A stretch of 64,000 nt of DNA from Sphingorhabdus sp. 109 (GTDB lineage: Bacteria; Pseudomonadota; Alphaproteobacteria; Sphingomonadales; Sphingomonadaceae), in assembly GCF_902506555.1 (NCBI RefSeq), contig NZ_LR732707.1, positions 2,937,290 to 3,001,289 of the forward strand. The letters run 5' to 3'. Shown here piece by piece: positions 39,384-48,360 of this stretch. Every line of letters begins with the position of its first letter. The first letter of the stretch is position 1. A program made the translations under genes and the position numbers. A model generated the notes under the pieces. It was not told where the DNA came from, did no database searches, and saw only the letters and a program-made list of their open reading frames with translations.

Positions 39384-40379
39384 ATGAAAGTTACCGAAAT
39401 GGCTGAAATTCAGATCCGGTTGAACGGCGATGATCACAAATTTGCTGCTGGTGGATCGATCGCCGATCTGGTGCGCTCGCTCGAGCTGGACCCGGCGAAG
39501 GTGGCCGTGGAACGCAACCGCGAGATCGTTACCCGGTCGACGCTGGAAGATGTCGTGGTTGAGCAGGGTGACGAGCTGGAAATCGTGCATTTTGTCGGTG
39601 GCGGTTCTGGTGACGACAGCTGGACTGTCGCTGGCCGGACCTTCCAGTCGCGGCTGATCGTCGGTACCGGCAAATATAAGGATTTTGCTGAAAATGCCGC
39701 GGCGGTAGAAGCCTCCGGCGCGGAAATTGTCACCGTGGCGGTGCGCCGGGTCAATGTGATGGACCGGAACCAGCCGGTCCTGATGGATTTTATCGATCCG
39801 AAGAAGACCACCTATCTTCCCAACACCGCCGGCTGTTTCAACGCGGACGAGGCGATCCGCACCCTGCGGCTGGCGCGCGAGGCGGGTGGCTGGGATCTGG
39901 TCAAGCTGGAAGTGCTCGGCGAAGCAAAGACATTATATCCCAATATGCGCGAGACGCTCGAGGCGACCGAGGTGCTGGCCAAGGAGGGCTTCAAGCCGAT
40001 GGTCTATTGTGTCGATGACCCGATCGCCGCGAAGCAGCTCGAAGACGCAGGGGCCGTGGCGATCATGCCGCTGGGCGCGCCGATTGGCTCCGGGCTCGGT
40101 ATCCAGAACCGGGTAACGATCCGGCTCATCGTCGAGGGTGCCAATGTACCGGTATTGGTTGATGCCGGGGTCGGGACCGCCAGTGATGCAGCGGTGGCGA
40201 TGGAACTGGGCTGTGACGGCGTGCTGATGAATACGGCCATTGCCGAGGCGAAGGAGCCGGTGCGGATGGCGCGGGCGATGAAGCTCGCGGTCGAGGCGGG
40301 GCGCGAGGCCTATCTCTCCGGTCGCATGGGCCGCCGCATGTATGCCGACCCGTCGAGTCCGCTTTCCGGCCTGATTTAG
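39384..40379 (+). CDS. thiG: Fused ThiS sulfur carrier and ThiG thiazole synthase
   Basis: 331 residues from the ATG at 39384. Residues about 1-74 are ThiS-like, ending in the Gly-Gly(-Gly) at 72-74 that free ThiS uses to carry sulfur; from about 79 the protein is ThiG with [19 protein letters not shown], the Schiff-base lysine at about 174 (DLVKLEVLG) and GIGTASD-like phosphate loop near 270. It makes the thiazole phosphate of thiamine. The fusion places the ThiS glycines internally, a known alphaproteobacterial variant. No THI-box riboswitch is visible in the 85 bases upstream. Confidence 0.93.
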   Translation: MKVTEMAEIQIRLNGDDHKFAAGGSIADLVRSLELDPAKVAVERNREIVTRSTLEDVVVEQGDELEIVHFVGGGSGDDSWTVAGRTFQSRLIVGTGKYKDFAENAAAVEASGAEIVTVAVRRVNVMDRNQPVLMDFIDPKKTTYLPNTAGCFNADEAIRTLRLAREAGGWDLVKLEVLGEAKTLYPNMRETLEATEVLAKEGFKPMVYCVDDPIAAKQLEDAGAVAIMPLGAPIGSGLGIQNRVTIRLIVEGANVPVLVDAGVGTASDAAVAMELGCDGVLMNTAIAEAKEPVRMARAMKLAVEAGREAYLSGRMGRRMYADPSSPLSGLI

Positions 40380-40705
40380 TGTCCTAATACACTGCGATTC
40401 GGTCTAATCTGTAACTGATTGATTCGTAACAAAAGTTACATGATGTTGCATTGGTCGACCGGCGATTGTCGTTGGTCGAAGCGGTTTGCCGTTTGCCGAT
40501 CAAAATGGCGGTTTATCGAAGTCCGGGTGCTCGCCGGGCCATGCTCCCCTATCCAAGATGGTGAGGCGGGAGCATAACCAGTCTCTCCAGACAGCCCATC
40601 CCCGGCACGACGGAAAAACCGCTCCCGACCTCAGCCCCTAACGGGCGGCGCCGGCCCCCCCTTGTTCTTCCGGCAACGCCCAGAAAATTATTGAGGAGTG
40701 AGAGA
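40380..40705. other. Intergenic gap upstream of the UrcA gene
   Basis: No gene or known RNA is recognised. A GTAAC-AAAA-GTTAC dyad at 40426-40439 follows thiSG and could be a regulator site. The end of the gap must hold the promoter of the UrcA gene; a GAGGAG ribosome site lies just before its ATG. Confidence 0.4.
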
Positions 40706-41059
40706 ATGTCGAACATTAACTTTACCAAATCCCTTGGTGCCGCCGCAGCGATCGCTGTTGCCGCAGCCGGCTTCGCCACCAGTGCCAGTGCCCAGAACCG
40801 GGTTACCCGGACCGCTACGGTTGAATATGCCGATCTGGATCTGACCAGCGAAGATGGCCAATCGACCTTGCAGGGTCGTCTGAAGGGCGCAGTACGCAAG
40901 GTTTGTGGCAGCGTCGACACGAAAAATCTGGCCGATATGCAGGACCATCAAACCTGTATGCAGGAAGCAAACGCATCGGCCCAGCGCGCCAGTGTGACGA
41001 TCATGGCTGCGGCCAAATCGAACAAGCCTGTCGAAACCGCTGTCGTGATCAGCAAATAA
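40706..41059 (+). CDS. UrcA-family exported protein
   Basis: 117 residues from the ATG at 40706 (MSNINFTKSLGAAAAIAVAA), which follows GAGGAG; an earlier ATG lacks this. A signal peptide ends near SASAQ. The mature part has RTATVEYADLDLTSEDGQSTLQGRL and two cysteines (VCGS, TCMQEA), the UrcA pattern of small exported proteins in sphingomonads and related orders. Function is unknown. A strong terminator follows. Confidence 0.9.
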   Translation: MSNINFTKSLGAAAAIAVAAAGFATSASAQNRVTRTATVEYADLDLTSEDGQSTLQGRLKGAVRKVCGSVDTKNLADMQDHQTCMQEANASAQRASVTIMAAAKSNKPVETAVVISK

Positions 41060-41428
41060 AGTAGAACTCCAAGAGCCGCAAAGCCCCAAAAAGCGGCCGC
41101 AATTTGGCCAAAACAGCCTGCAAAAGCTCCGGTGTCCCTTACACCGGGGCTTCTTTTATGGGGTGTTTCTTTATAGGCATAATGAAATCGAGAATTGAAA
41201 ACATATTTTCATCGGTAATACTTTGTTCTAAATATATGATACATATCAATATTAGAGAAATGCCCGGCAGATTTTGAATCTGCAAGTATTTTTAGCCTAT
41301 TAACCACGGTTGGTAACCCTATGGCAACGGCTTGGCTCCATATGTAAATGATTGTAACGGAGCGCGTCATAAAGTCTGCTGCTTCAAGATGCTGGAGCCG
41401 CAGAAAGCGCTAGCCTCCGGGAGGATTT
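41060..41428. other. Gap between UrcA and SciP-like genes
   Basis: Apart from the terminator at 41124-41157, no gene is seen. TTAACCACGGTTGGTAACC at 41300-41318 is an imperfect dyad beginning with TTAACC, reminiscent of the CtrA half-site TTAACCAT, and lies about 110 bases before the SciP-like gene. CtrA control is a guess. Confidence 0.4.
41124..41157 (+). terminator. Intrinsic terminator after the UrcA gene
   Basis: A 12-bp stem with one G-U pair (AAGCTCCGGTGT with ACACCGGGGCTT) around CCCTT, followed by CTTTTAT. It lies 65 bases after the stop. Confidence 0.85.
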
Positions 41429-41779
41429 ATGGAAGTTGATCGGCAGAAAAAACCGGAGAAAGTCATAGGTCCGTTCGGCGAAGCCCTGAGCCTCGATGAT
41501 CTGCCGAAAAGCAATACCACCAGATGGGTGATCCGACGCAAAGCCGAAGTGGTCTCTGCCGTTACCGGTGGTTTGCTCAGTCTTGAAGAGGCTTGTGAAC
41601 GTTATGATCTCTCGCTCGAGGAGTTTCTGTCTTGGCAGGAATCCATCGACAAGTCCGGTCTGCCCGGCCTGCGGATCAGCTATCTATCCAAATATCGCAC
41701 AGAATATCGGGCCAGACAGGAAAAGCCAGCACAGACAGGGTCGCAATCACCCCGGGATCCGGTGACGGATCTTCACTAA
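41429..41779 (+). CDS. sciP: SciP-like DUF1153 regulator
   Basis: 116 residues. KSNTTRWVIRRKAEVVSAVTGGLLSLEEACERYDLSLEEFLSWQ is the conserved DUF1153 helix-turn-helix core; in Caulobacter this family is SciP, which binds CtrA and limits transcription of CtrA targets in late cell cycle. Length is slightly above the approximately 90 residues of SciP because of a C-terminal extension. The next gene, 16 bases later, encodes an EAL-domain response regulator. Cell cycle role in this organism is inferred. Confidence 0.88.
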   Translation: MEVDRQKKPEKVIGPFGEALSLDDLPKSNTTRWVIRRKAEVVSAVTGGLLSLEEACERYDLSLEEFLSWQESIDKSGLPGLRISYLSKYRTEYRARQEKPAQTGSQSPRDPVTDLH

Positions 41780-41795
41780 CTGAAAGACCCTTATC

Positions 41796-42926
41796 ATGTC
41801 CCACAAGCGAGTTCTCGTCATCGACGAAGAGAGCGCGTTCACGCGCTTTCTGCAGGATGATCTGGAGCGGCGCGAAATATCCGTAGCATGCGTCTATTCC
41901 CCCGGTGATGAGAATAGCGCCACGGCCTTTGCCCCCAATGTCATCCTCGCCGACCGGAAAATGCTTTCCTGGCGAAACGCCGGCCTGTTGCACAAATTGC
42001 CGCTTGTTCTGATGACCGGCACGGACAGGCAATGGCTTGAGGATGGCAATGAGCCGATAACGGCCGCCAATTCACAAATTGTCGCGACGATACCGAAGCC
42101 ATTCGAACCCAATATGCTTGCCGAGCTGATTGATCGTTATGCAACCGACAGCCAGAAGATCAATCTGGACGCGGAATATATCGAGGCGCTGATTGCCAGC
42201 AACAGGCTGCTCGACAATCTCGTGGTGGAGTTCCAGTCGAAACATGCTCTGGAGGATGGACATATCACGGGTTACGAGGCGCTGTCCCGGCTGAAGACCA
42301 GACGGGCGATCAGCCCGGCGACGATTTTCTCCGCCGCTACGGAAATATCGCTGGAGATCGAGGCGACGATGAACGTCATCGACCAGGTGATAAAACTAGC
42401 GACTGCGTTGCGTCAGTCGCGGAAAAAATTGCCGATATCCTTCAACTGCAGTGCGATATTGCTCACACGGTCCGACTTCGTCGACGCGCTTTTTGCCCGG
42501 TTGCAGCAGTCGCCGCATATCGGCGGTTCGGTGATCATGGAGATTACCGAGGAGAACCGGGTCGCCAATATCCAGATCGTGTCCGAAATCTGCCAGATGC
42601 TCGGCCAATATGGGCTGAAAGTGTCGATCGACGATTATGGCACCGGTCACAGCAATCTCGACCGTATCGCCGAAATTCCCTTTGCCGAACTGAAACTGGA
42701 CAAGCAGATTTTCTGGGCCTTCTGCAACGACCGCGTGCCGATGACGGTTCTCGGATCGATCATAGATTTCTGTCGTTCACGCGGCGCCAGAACCGTGATC
42801 GAGGGGATCGAAACCGCGTTCCATCTCGAAAAAGCGCGGCTGCTCGGCGCCGATCAGGGACAGGGTTTCTACTGGGGCCGCGCGGTTCCGCCGCAATTTC
42901 TGGTCAAGGACTGGCACGGACCCTGA
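41796..42926 (+). CDS. Response-regulator with EAL domain (c-di-GMP phosphodiesterase)
   Basis: 376 residues. An N-terminal receiver-like domain (about 1-115) has Asp53 in VILADRK as the likely phosphorylation site and Lys101 in IPKPF. The EAL domain follows: E161-A-L in GYEALSRL, then FNCS, MEITEEN, DDYGTGHSN, KLDKQ and EGIE, all catalytic and metal-binding residues present, so active hydrolysis of cyclic di-GMP is plausible. It is close behind the SciP-like gene and may be co-transcribed. Confidence 0.93.
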   Translation: MSHKRVLVIDEESAFTRFLQDDLERREISVACVYSPGDENSATAFAPNVILADRKMLSWRNAGLLHKLPLVLMTGTDRQWLEDGNEPITAANSQIVATIPKPFEPNMLAELIDRYATDSQKINLDAEYIEALIASNRLLDNLVVEFQSKHALEDGHITGYEALSRLKTRRAISPATIFSAATEISLEIEATMNVIDQVIKLATALRQSRKKLPISFNCSAILLTRSDFVDALFARLQQSPHIGGSVIMEITEENRVANIQIVSEICQMLGQYGLKVSIDDYGTGHSNLDRIAEIPFAELKLDKQIFWAFCNDRVPMTVLGSIIDFCRSRGARTVIEGIETAFHLEKARLLGADQGQGFYWGRAVPPQFLVKDWHGP

Positions 42927-43059
42927 TCATTTCGTCGAGGGATCTTTCAGTCGCAATATCGGGGGCTCGCGGTCATAATCAGACTGTGGTTTATGGATTC
43001 GCATATACGGCATATTTACACTATGCTGACAGAAATATCAGCGGCTTGAGGGGATTGTC

Positions 43060-44601
43060 ATGAAACAGCTTAGCGCACTGGATGCGATGTTTGCTTATAC
43101 GGAGACGGCAAACACGCCGATGCATATCGGGCAGCTGCTGATCTATGATCCCGCGACCGCGCCGGGCGGCAAGGTCGGGTTCAAGGACATATTGCGCTAT
43201 ATCGAAGGGCGTCTCGATGGCGCGCGGATTTTCCGGCAGAAACTGGTGCGGGTGCCGCTGGACCTCGATCATCCTTATTGGGTCGATGATGCCAATTTCG
43301 ATCTCGAATTTCACGTCCGCCATATCGCTTTGCCGAAGCCGGGCGACTGGCGCCAATTGTGCATCCAGGCGGCGCGCATCTACGCCCGGCCGATGGATAT
43401 GAACAAGCCGCTGTGGGAATATACGGTGATCGAGGGGCTGGACAATGTCGAGGGCGTGCCGAAAGGCAGCTTTGCGGTGCTGCACAAGATGCACCATGCC
43501 GCGATCGACGGCCAGTCGGGATTGCAGATGACATTGGCTTTGCACGATCTCGACGCCGAGATGAAGCCGCGCAAGTTCGACATGCAGTTCCAGCCGGAGC
43601 AGGATCCCAATCCGGTTGCCCTGCTCGCCAAGGCGCAGTTTAACAATATCGCCAATCCTGTGCGCGGGCTGCAGAATCTGCAGAAGTTGCTTCCGATGCC
43701 AAAGCGGCTATTCGATGTGCAGCGCGAATTTCGCCAGCGCGATGACGCCAAGGGCAGTATCCCGAAGACGCGCTTCAACAAGAAGCTGAGCCCGCACCGC
43801 GTGTTTGACGGGCGGGAGTTTGCGCTCTCCGATATCAAGAAAATCCGTGAGGCTTTTCCCGGAGCGACGGTGAACGATGTGATGATCGCCGTGGTTAGCG
43901 GATCGATGCGCTGCTATCTGGAAGCGAAAGATGATCTGCCCGAAAAAACATTGAAGATCGGAGCGCCGGTATCGGTCCGGACCGACGATGACAAGGATAG
44001 CGCCGGCAATCAGGTGACGATGATGCAGGTGGGCGTCGGTACTCATCTCGCCGATGCGGGCGAACGGCTGAAATTCATCATGGCGGAAACCCGGAGATCC
44101 AAGGCGATGACCCAGGCACTTGGCGCAAAGACGCTGATGGAACTGTCCGGCGCAATGCCGGCCGGATTGACCGCAGCAGGCACCAAGATGATGGTGCGCG
44201 CCGGTTTGGTCGAGCGGCTCAATCCCGCCGTCAATACCGTGGTGACCAATGTTCCCGGACCGATGACGCCGATGTATTTTGCCGGGGCGGAGCTGGTCAA
44301 GAGCTTCGGCATGGGTATTCTTGCCGAAGGGCAGGGACTATTCCATGTGGTGACCAGCTATAACGGCAAAGTCATCCTGACCTTTCTGGCGGATCGCAAT
44401 ATCATGCCCGATCCGGAATTTTATGCGGCCTGTATTTCCGATAGTTTTGCCGATCTTCTGGCGGCAGCGGAAAAACAGGCGGCGTCGGATTCCAAAAAGG
44501 CCAAGGCCAAGAAGTCCAAGCAACCGAAAAAGCCGAAGAAGCGCGTTTCCTCTTCTGCCGCTACGGCGGGCAGGCAACGGACAAAAACGACGGTAAAATA
44601 G
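43060..44601 (+). CDS. Wax ester synthase / diacylglycerol O-acyltransferase
   Basis: 513 residues. The HHxxxDG active site HHAAIDG is at about 145-151, PLWEY near 118 and NDVMIAVVSG near 275 (the ND motif) complete the WS/DGAT signature. The enzyme esterifies acyl-CoA to long alcohols or diacylglycerol and makes storage lipid. The C-terminal about 35 residues are Lys/Pro-rich (KKAKAKKSKQPKKPKKR) and probably flexible. It precedes an SDR-MaoC pair in a lipid-related region. Confidence 0.95.
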   Translation: MKQLSALDAMFAYTETANTPMHIGQLLIYDPATAPGGKVGFKDILRYIEGRLDGARIFRQKLVRVPLDLDHPYWVDDANFDLEFHVRHIALPKPGDWRQLCIQAARIYARPMDMNKPLWEYTVIEGLDNVEGVPKGSFAVLHKMHHAAIDGQSGLQMTLALHDLDAEMKPRKFDMQFQPEQDPNPVALLAKAQFNNIANPVRGLQNLQKLLPMPKRLFDVQREFRQRDDAKGSIPKTRFNKKLSPHRVFDGREFALSDIKKIREAFPGATVNDVMIAVVSGSMRCYLEAKDDLPEKTLKIGAPVSVRTDDDKDSAGNQVTMMQVGVGTHLADAGERLKFIMAETRRSKAMTQALGAKTLMELSGAMPAGLTAAGTKMMVRAGLVERLNPAVNTVVTNVPGPMTPMYFAGAELVKSFGMGILAEGQGLFHVVTSYNGKVILTFLADRNIMPDPEFYAACISDSFADLLAAAEKQAASDSKKAKAKKSKQPKKPKKRVSSSAATAGRQRTKTTVK

Positions 44602-44647
44602 CGTCCTTCCGGCTTGACTTGATGGGTCTGATTGCGCATCGGTGCCG

Positions 44648-44663
44648 TTAATCATTCAATTAA
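44648..44663. promoter_or_regulatory. Palindromic operator TTAATCATTCAATTAA, site A
   Basis: An imperfect 16-bp dyad 14 bases upstream of the SDR start. It shares 15 of 16 positions with site B (52448) and matches the form of site C (59260), all placed before acyl-CoA metabolism genes. A TetR-type repressor is a likely binder but none is encoded in the window. Confidence 0.6.
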
Positions 44664-44676
44664 AGAGGGACTCGCC

Positions 44677-45591
44677 ATGAGCACTGTAGAATTTAACGAC
44701 CGCGTTGCCATTGTTACCGGCGCGGGCGCCGGATTGGGCCGCGAACATGCCAAGGAACTGGCGCGTCGCGGCGTGAAGGTTGTCGTCAACGATTTCGGCG
44801 GCGCACGTGATGGCACCGGCGGGTCCGCCACGGTCGCCGAACAGGTTGTAGCCGAAATCGAAGCCGAGGGCGGCGAAGCCATGGCAGCCGGCTGCAGCGT
44901 CACCGACATGCCTGCGGTAGAAAAAATGGTCGCCGACGCGATCGCCAAATGGGGCCATGTCGACATTCTGGTCAACAATGCCGGCGTGCTGCGCGACAAG
45001 AGCTTCCACAAGATGAGCATGGAAGATTTCCAGTTCGTCATGGACGTGCATCTGACCGGCAGCGCCAATTGCACGAAGGCCGTCTGGGATCATATGCGCG
45101 AACGCCAATATGGGCGGATCGTGATGACCACATCCTCGACCGGTCTCTACGGCAATTTCGGACAGGTCAATTATGGCGCGGCGAAACTGGCCTTGGTCGG
45201 CATGATGAACAGCCTGCACCAGGAAGGCGCAGGCAAGGGCATCCACACCAACTGCATTTCGCCTGTGGCCGCCACCCGCATGACCGAAGATATCATGCCG
45301 GAAGAAGCGCTGAAAGCGCTGGTTCCTGAAGCGGTGACACCTGCGGTTGTCTATCTGTGCAGCGACGGCGCGCCTTCGAAGACCATTTTGACGGCGGGTG
45401 CCGGCGGCTACGCAGCGGCGAAAATTTTCGAAACAGAAGGCATCTGGTTGCCGGAAGACAAGCGCAGCGCCGAATCCATTGCCGAAAATATCGACCAGAT
45501 TTTGGACGAAACCGGCATGCAGGAATATGCCAATGGCGGCGGCCAGGGCGGCAAGTTCTTCCGCCGGATGCAGGAAGTCATGAAGGGCTAA
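44677..45591 (+). CDS. Short-chain dehydrogenase, multifunctional-enzyme-2-like
   Basis: 304 residues from the ATG at 44677, which follows AAAGAGGGA and gives MSTVEFNDRVAIVTGAGAGL; earlier codons overlap the operator. The Rossmann TGAGAGLG, NNAG near residue 94 and YGAAK near 166 (catalytic Tyr and Lys) are present. The C-terminal tail resembles the (3R)-hydroxyacyl-CoA dehydrogenase part of peroxisomal-type multifunctional enzymes. The next gene, a MaoC hydratase, is 25 bases away, so the two likely catalyse successive beta-oxidation steps. Confidence 0.9.
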   Translation: MSTVEFNDRVAIVTGAGAGLGREHAKELARRGVKVVVNDFGGARDGTGGSATVAEQVVAEIEAEGGEAMAAGCSVTDMPAVEKMVADAIAKWGHVDILVNNAGVLRDKSFHKMSMEDFQFVMDVHLTGSANCTKAVWDHMRERQYGRIVMTTSSTGLYGNFGQVNYGAAKLALVGMMNSLHQEGAGKGIHTNCISPVAATRMTEDIMPEEALKALVPEAVTPAVVYLCSDGAPSKTILTAGAGGYAAAKIFETEGIWLPEDKRSAESIAENIDQILDETGMQEYANGGGQGGKFFRRMQEVMKG

Positions 45592-45616
45592 AAGACCCGC
45601 GAACAGGAGAAATAAT

Positions 45617-46075
45617 ATGCCAACGATCAAAGCAAGCGAACTGGAATCCTGGAAGGGCAAGGAAGTCGGTGTATCCGACTGGGTCCTGGTCGATCAGGAC
45701 CGGATCAACACATTCGCTGACTGCACCGAAGATCACCAGTTCATCCATATTGATGAAGAGGCCGCTGCAAAAACGCCATTCGGCGGCACCATCGCCCATG
45801 GCTTGCTGACGCTCTCACTGCTGCCGAAACTGTCTTACGGCACAACGCTGGGCCTCGAGGGGACAGTGATGGGGATCAACTACGGCTTCGACAAGGTCCG
45901 CTTCCTCAATCCGGTGCGCGCCGGCTCCAAGGTTCGCGGCCGTCACACATTGGTGGATGCCGTAGAAAAACAGCCAGGCCGCTGGTTGCTGACCTATAAT
46001 GTCGTTGTCGAGATTGAAGGTATCGACACACCGGCGCTGATCGCGACATCGCTGGTGATGATCGTCGTCGGCTAG
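45617..46075 (+). CDS. MaoC-family (R)-specific enoyl-CoA hydratase
   Basis: 152 residues with the hotdog MaoC pattern and the hydratase motif DHQFIHIDEEAAAKTPFGGTIAHG, whose Asp and His are catalytic. The partner SDR is upstream. It should hydrate trans-2-enoyl-CoA to the (R)-3-hydroxy product. A bidirectional terminator follows. Confidence 0.93.
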   Translation: MPTIKASELESWKGKEVGVSDWVLVDQDRINTFADCTEDHQFIHIDEEAAAKTPFGGTIAHGLLTLSLLPKLSYGTTLGLEGTVMGINYGFDKVRFLNPVRAGSKVRGRHTLVDAVEKQPGRWLLTYNVVVEIEGIDTPALIATSLVMIVVG

Positions 46076-46096
46076 GCTGTATGCAGAGCGAATGAG

Positions 46097-46131
46097 AAAA
46101 AGGGCTCTGGACCACTTCCGGGGCCCTTTTT
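46097..46131. terminator. Bidirectional terminator between maoC and mreB
   Basis: An A-run (46097-46101) leads a stem GGGCTCTGG/CCGGGGCCC with several G-U pairs around ACCACTT, followed by a T-run (46127-46131). It could stop both the plus-strand MaoC transcript and the minus-strand mreB transcript. Confidence 0.8.
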
Positions 46132-46157
46132 CATGGGTACTGTTTTTGCTTCCGGTC

Positions 46158-47192
46158 TCAGGCCGCTATCAGTACGTTGCGCAGTAACGGATCTTCCATC
46201 GCCCCGCCTGCGCCATTGGCGACGCAGGTTAGCGGATCATCGGCAATGGTGACCGCCAACCCGGTTTTCTCCGAGATAAATTCGTCAATTCGCCCCAGCA
46301 AGGCACCGCCACCGGTCAGGACTATCCCCTGTTCCATGATATCCGCTGCCAGTTCCGGCTTGCTGTGTTCGAGTGCGTTGAGCACTGACTCGGCAATCTG
46401 GCCGACCGGTTCCGCGATCGCCCGGGCAATTTCGGCTTCGGTGATGGCAATTTTCTTCGGCATGCCGCTGACCAGATCGCGGCCCTTGATATGCATTGTC
46501 CGGCCCTCGCCTGACGGCGTCATCGCGCTGGCTATACCGTGTTTGATCAGTTCGGTGGTGGATTCACCGATGGCCAGATTATGCTTGCGGCGGATATGTG
46601 AAGTGATGGTGTCGTCAATCTTGTCACCGCCCATCCGGCCCGATGTGCTGTAGGCCAGGCCTTGCAACGACAATATCGCAACCTCGGTAGTTCCGCCGCC
46701 GATATCGACCACCATTGCGCCAGTCGGCTCGGTTACCGCCAGCCCGGCACCGATCGCCGCAGCCATCGGTTCCTCGACCAGAAATATGCCAGACGCACCG
46801 GCATTGGAGGCCGCGTCCCGCAAGGCGCGGATCTGAACATTGGTGGAACCGGACGGAATGCAGACGATGATGTCGAAGCGACTGAATATCCCGGTTTTCT
46901 TCTTGTGGACCTTCTGGATAAGATGGGTGATCATCTGTTCCGCGACGTCGAGATCGGCGATAACACCGTCCTTGAGCGGGCGAATGACCCGGATATTGAC
47001 CGGTGTCTTGCCCATCATCAGCTTGGCATCGCTGCCCACCGCACGGACCTTGGTTACGCCGTCAATCGTCTCGAGCGCAACCACGGATGGTTCGTCGAGT
47101 ACGATCCCGCGATCCCGCGCGTAAATCAATGTGTTGGCCGTACCGAGGTCGATCGCCAGGTCATGCGACCGGAGCTTGAAAAAATTGTTCAT
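46158..47192 (-). CDS. mreB: MreB-like actin, rod shape protein
   Basis: 344 residues from the ATG at 47192 (MNNFFKLRSHDLAIDLGTAN), the usual MreB length; upstream in-frame ATGs would add residues not typical of the family. Phosphate loops DLGTANTLIY near 12 and VVDIGGGTTEVAI near 160, and the C-terminal GGGALL are present. MreB organises peptidoglycan synthesis along the cell side. No mreC or mreD follows, unusual for the main shape operon, so this could be a second MreB paralogue. Confidence 0.92.
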   Translation of the reverse strand: MNNFFKLRSHDLAIDLGTANTLIYARDRGIVLDEPSVVALETIDGVTKVRAVGSDAKLMMGKTPVNIRVIRPLKDGVIADLDVAEQMITHLIQKVHKKKTGIFSRFDIIVCIPSGSTNVQIRALRDAASNAGASGIFLVEEPMAAAIGAGLAVTEPTGAMVVDIGGGTTEVAILSLQGLAYSTSGRMGGDKIDDTITSHIRRKHNLAIGESTTELIKHGIASAMTPSGEGRTMHIKGRDLVSGMPKKIAITEAEIARAIAEPVGQIAESVLNALEHSKPELAADIMEQGIVLTGGGALLGRIDEFISEKTGLAVTIADDPLTCVANGAGGAMEDPLLRNVLIAA

Positions 47193-47532
47193 AAAAAAAG
47201 GGAGTGTTTCAAATAGAGCGGCCATATTGCCAATGTCATTGGGGTTATGGTCGGAGTGGCAGCATGGTAATGAACCTGCGCTGTATAGCCATTTGGTGCC
47301 AGCGGCCTGCCTATTCGTCACAGGGGTGGATAATTCGGTCGAACCGTTGGACGGTTCGCGGCAATGGCTGTAAAAATTCCTTAATCTTGCTGCCCGCTTC
47401 TGGCCTGGCCTCTCCGTAGAGATACTGATGTCGATCGGCCGGCAAAAGGCTATTGTCAGTGATCAAGGCCTGTCGCCGTCGGTTTCGACGGAACCGGTGG
47501 CCTGACAATTGAAGAGAGAGGAGCAATATTCC
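47193..47532. other. Divergent gap between mreB and usp
   Basis: No gene is supported. The region must contain the mreB promoter and the promoter of the stress protein gene. No palindrome or repeat stands out. Confidence 0.35.
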
Positions 47533-48351
47533 ATGCCCGTACCCACAAAAATTCTGGTCGCCACCGATCTGACGGCGCGGGCGGACCGGCCATTTGCCCG
47601 GGCCAAGCTGCTCGCCGATATCTGGAACGCCACGCGCACCCTGCTGTTCGTGAGCAGTCCCAAGAAAGAGGTCGACATCGCGAAGGTCGAGGCGGAACTG
47701 CTGCGCAATTATGGTAGCGATGCCGAAGGCTGCAACCTCGCCATCAACTATGGCAAGCCACCCCAGGTGATTGCCCATACTGCCGAGCAGCTGGACAGCG
47801 ACCTTATCATTGTGGGGGCGGCGCGCCACAACAATATTTCCGATTTTTTCCTTGGCACGGCGGTCGACCATCTGGTTCACCACGCCAAATCTCCCGTGCT
47901 GATTGTGAAGGAACGCCCCCGCGCGCAATATGGCCGCATTCTCGTGGCGACAGACTTTTCCGACTTTGCCGCCCATGCGCTGCGCACCGCGCTGGCGTTC
48001 TTCCCCGACGCGAAAATCGATCTCGTGCACGCCTATCATGTTGCCTATGAGGCATGGCTGAAATCCGATGGCGTTGCCAACGAGATGCTGTCCGATGCGG
48101 AGAAGGAACTGCAGGATTTCATGACTGGTCTCAACCTGTCGGCGAGCGATGCCGCGCGCGTCAGTCCGCATCTTGTCGAAGGCAATCTGCACCAGTCGGT
48201 GTACAAGATGCTCGATGATCGTGAATTTGATCTGCTGGTGCTCGGAACGCACGGGCGGGGCGGTTTTGTCATGGCCACCATCGGCAGCCGTGCCAGTGAA
48301 ATGATGGGCTGGTCGCCGGTAGACGTTCTGATGGTCGGAAAACCCGACTAG
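47533..48351 (+). CDS. Tandem universal stress protein
   Basis: 272 residues from the ATG at 47533, preceded by GAGGAG; a TTG eight codons earlier is less likely. Two Usp domains are fused: the first starts KILVATDLTARADR, the second RILVATDFSDFAAHAL near residue 140. The second has the ATP-binding form GTHGRGG-x8-GS near residue 240; the first is degenerate (VGAARHNNISDFFLGT). Such proteins respond to stress and energy limitation in the cytoplasm. Confidence 0.92.
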   Translation: MPVPTKILVATDLTARADRPFARAKLLADIWNATRTLLFVSSPKKEVDIAKVEAELLRNYGSDAEGCNLAINYGKPPQVIAHTAEQLDSDLIIVGAARHNNISDFFLGTAVDHLVHHAKSPVLIVKERPRAQYGRILVATDFSDFAAHALRTALAFFPDAKIDLVHAYHVAYEAWLKSDGVANEMLSDAEKELQDFMTGLNLSASDAARVSPHLVEGNLHQSVYKMLDDREFDLLVLGTHGRGGFVMATIGSRASEMMGWSPVDVLMVGKPD

Positions 48352-48360
48352 GTCCGGCTT

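Noticed and set aside
40426-40439. GTAAC-AAAA-GTTAC dyad as an established operator
   Set aside because: Too short and unsupported by a second copy in the window to be called a regulatory site.
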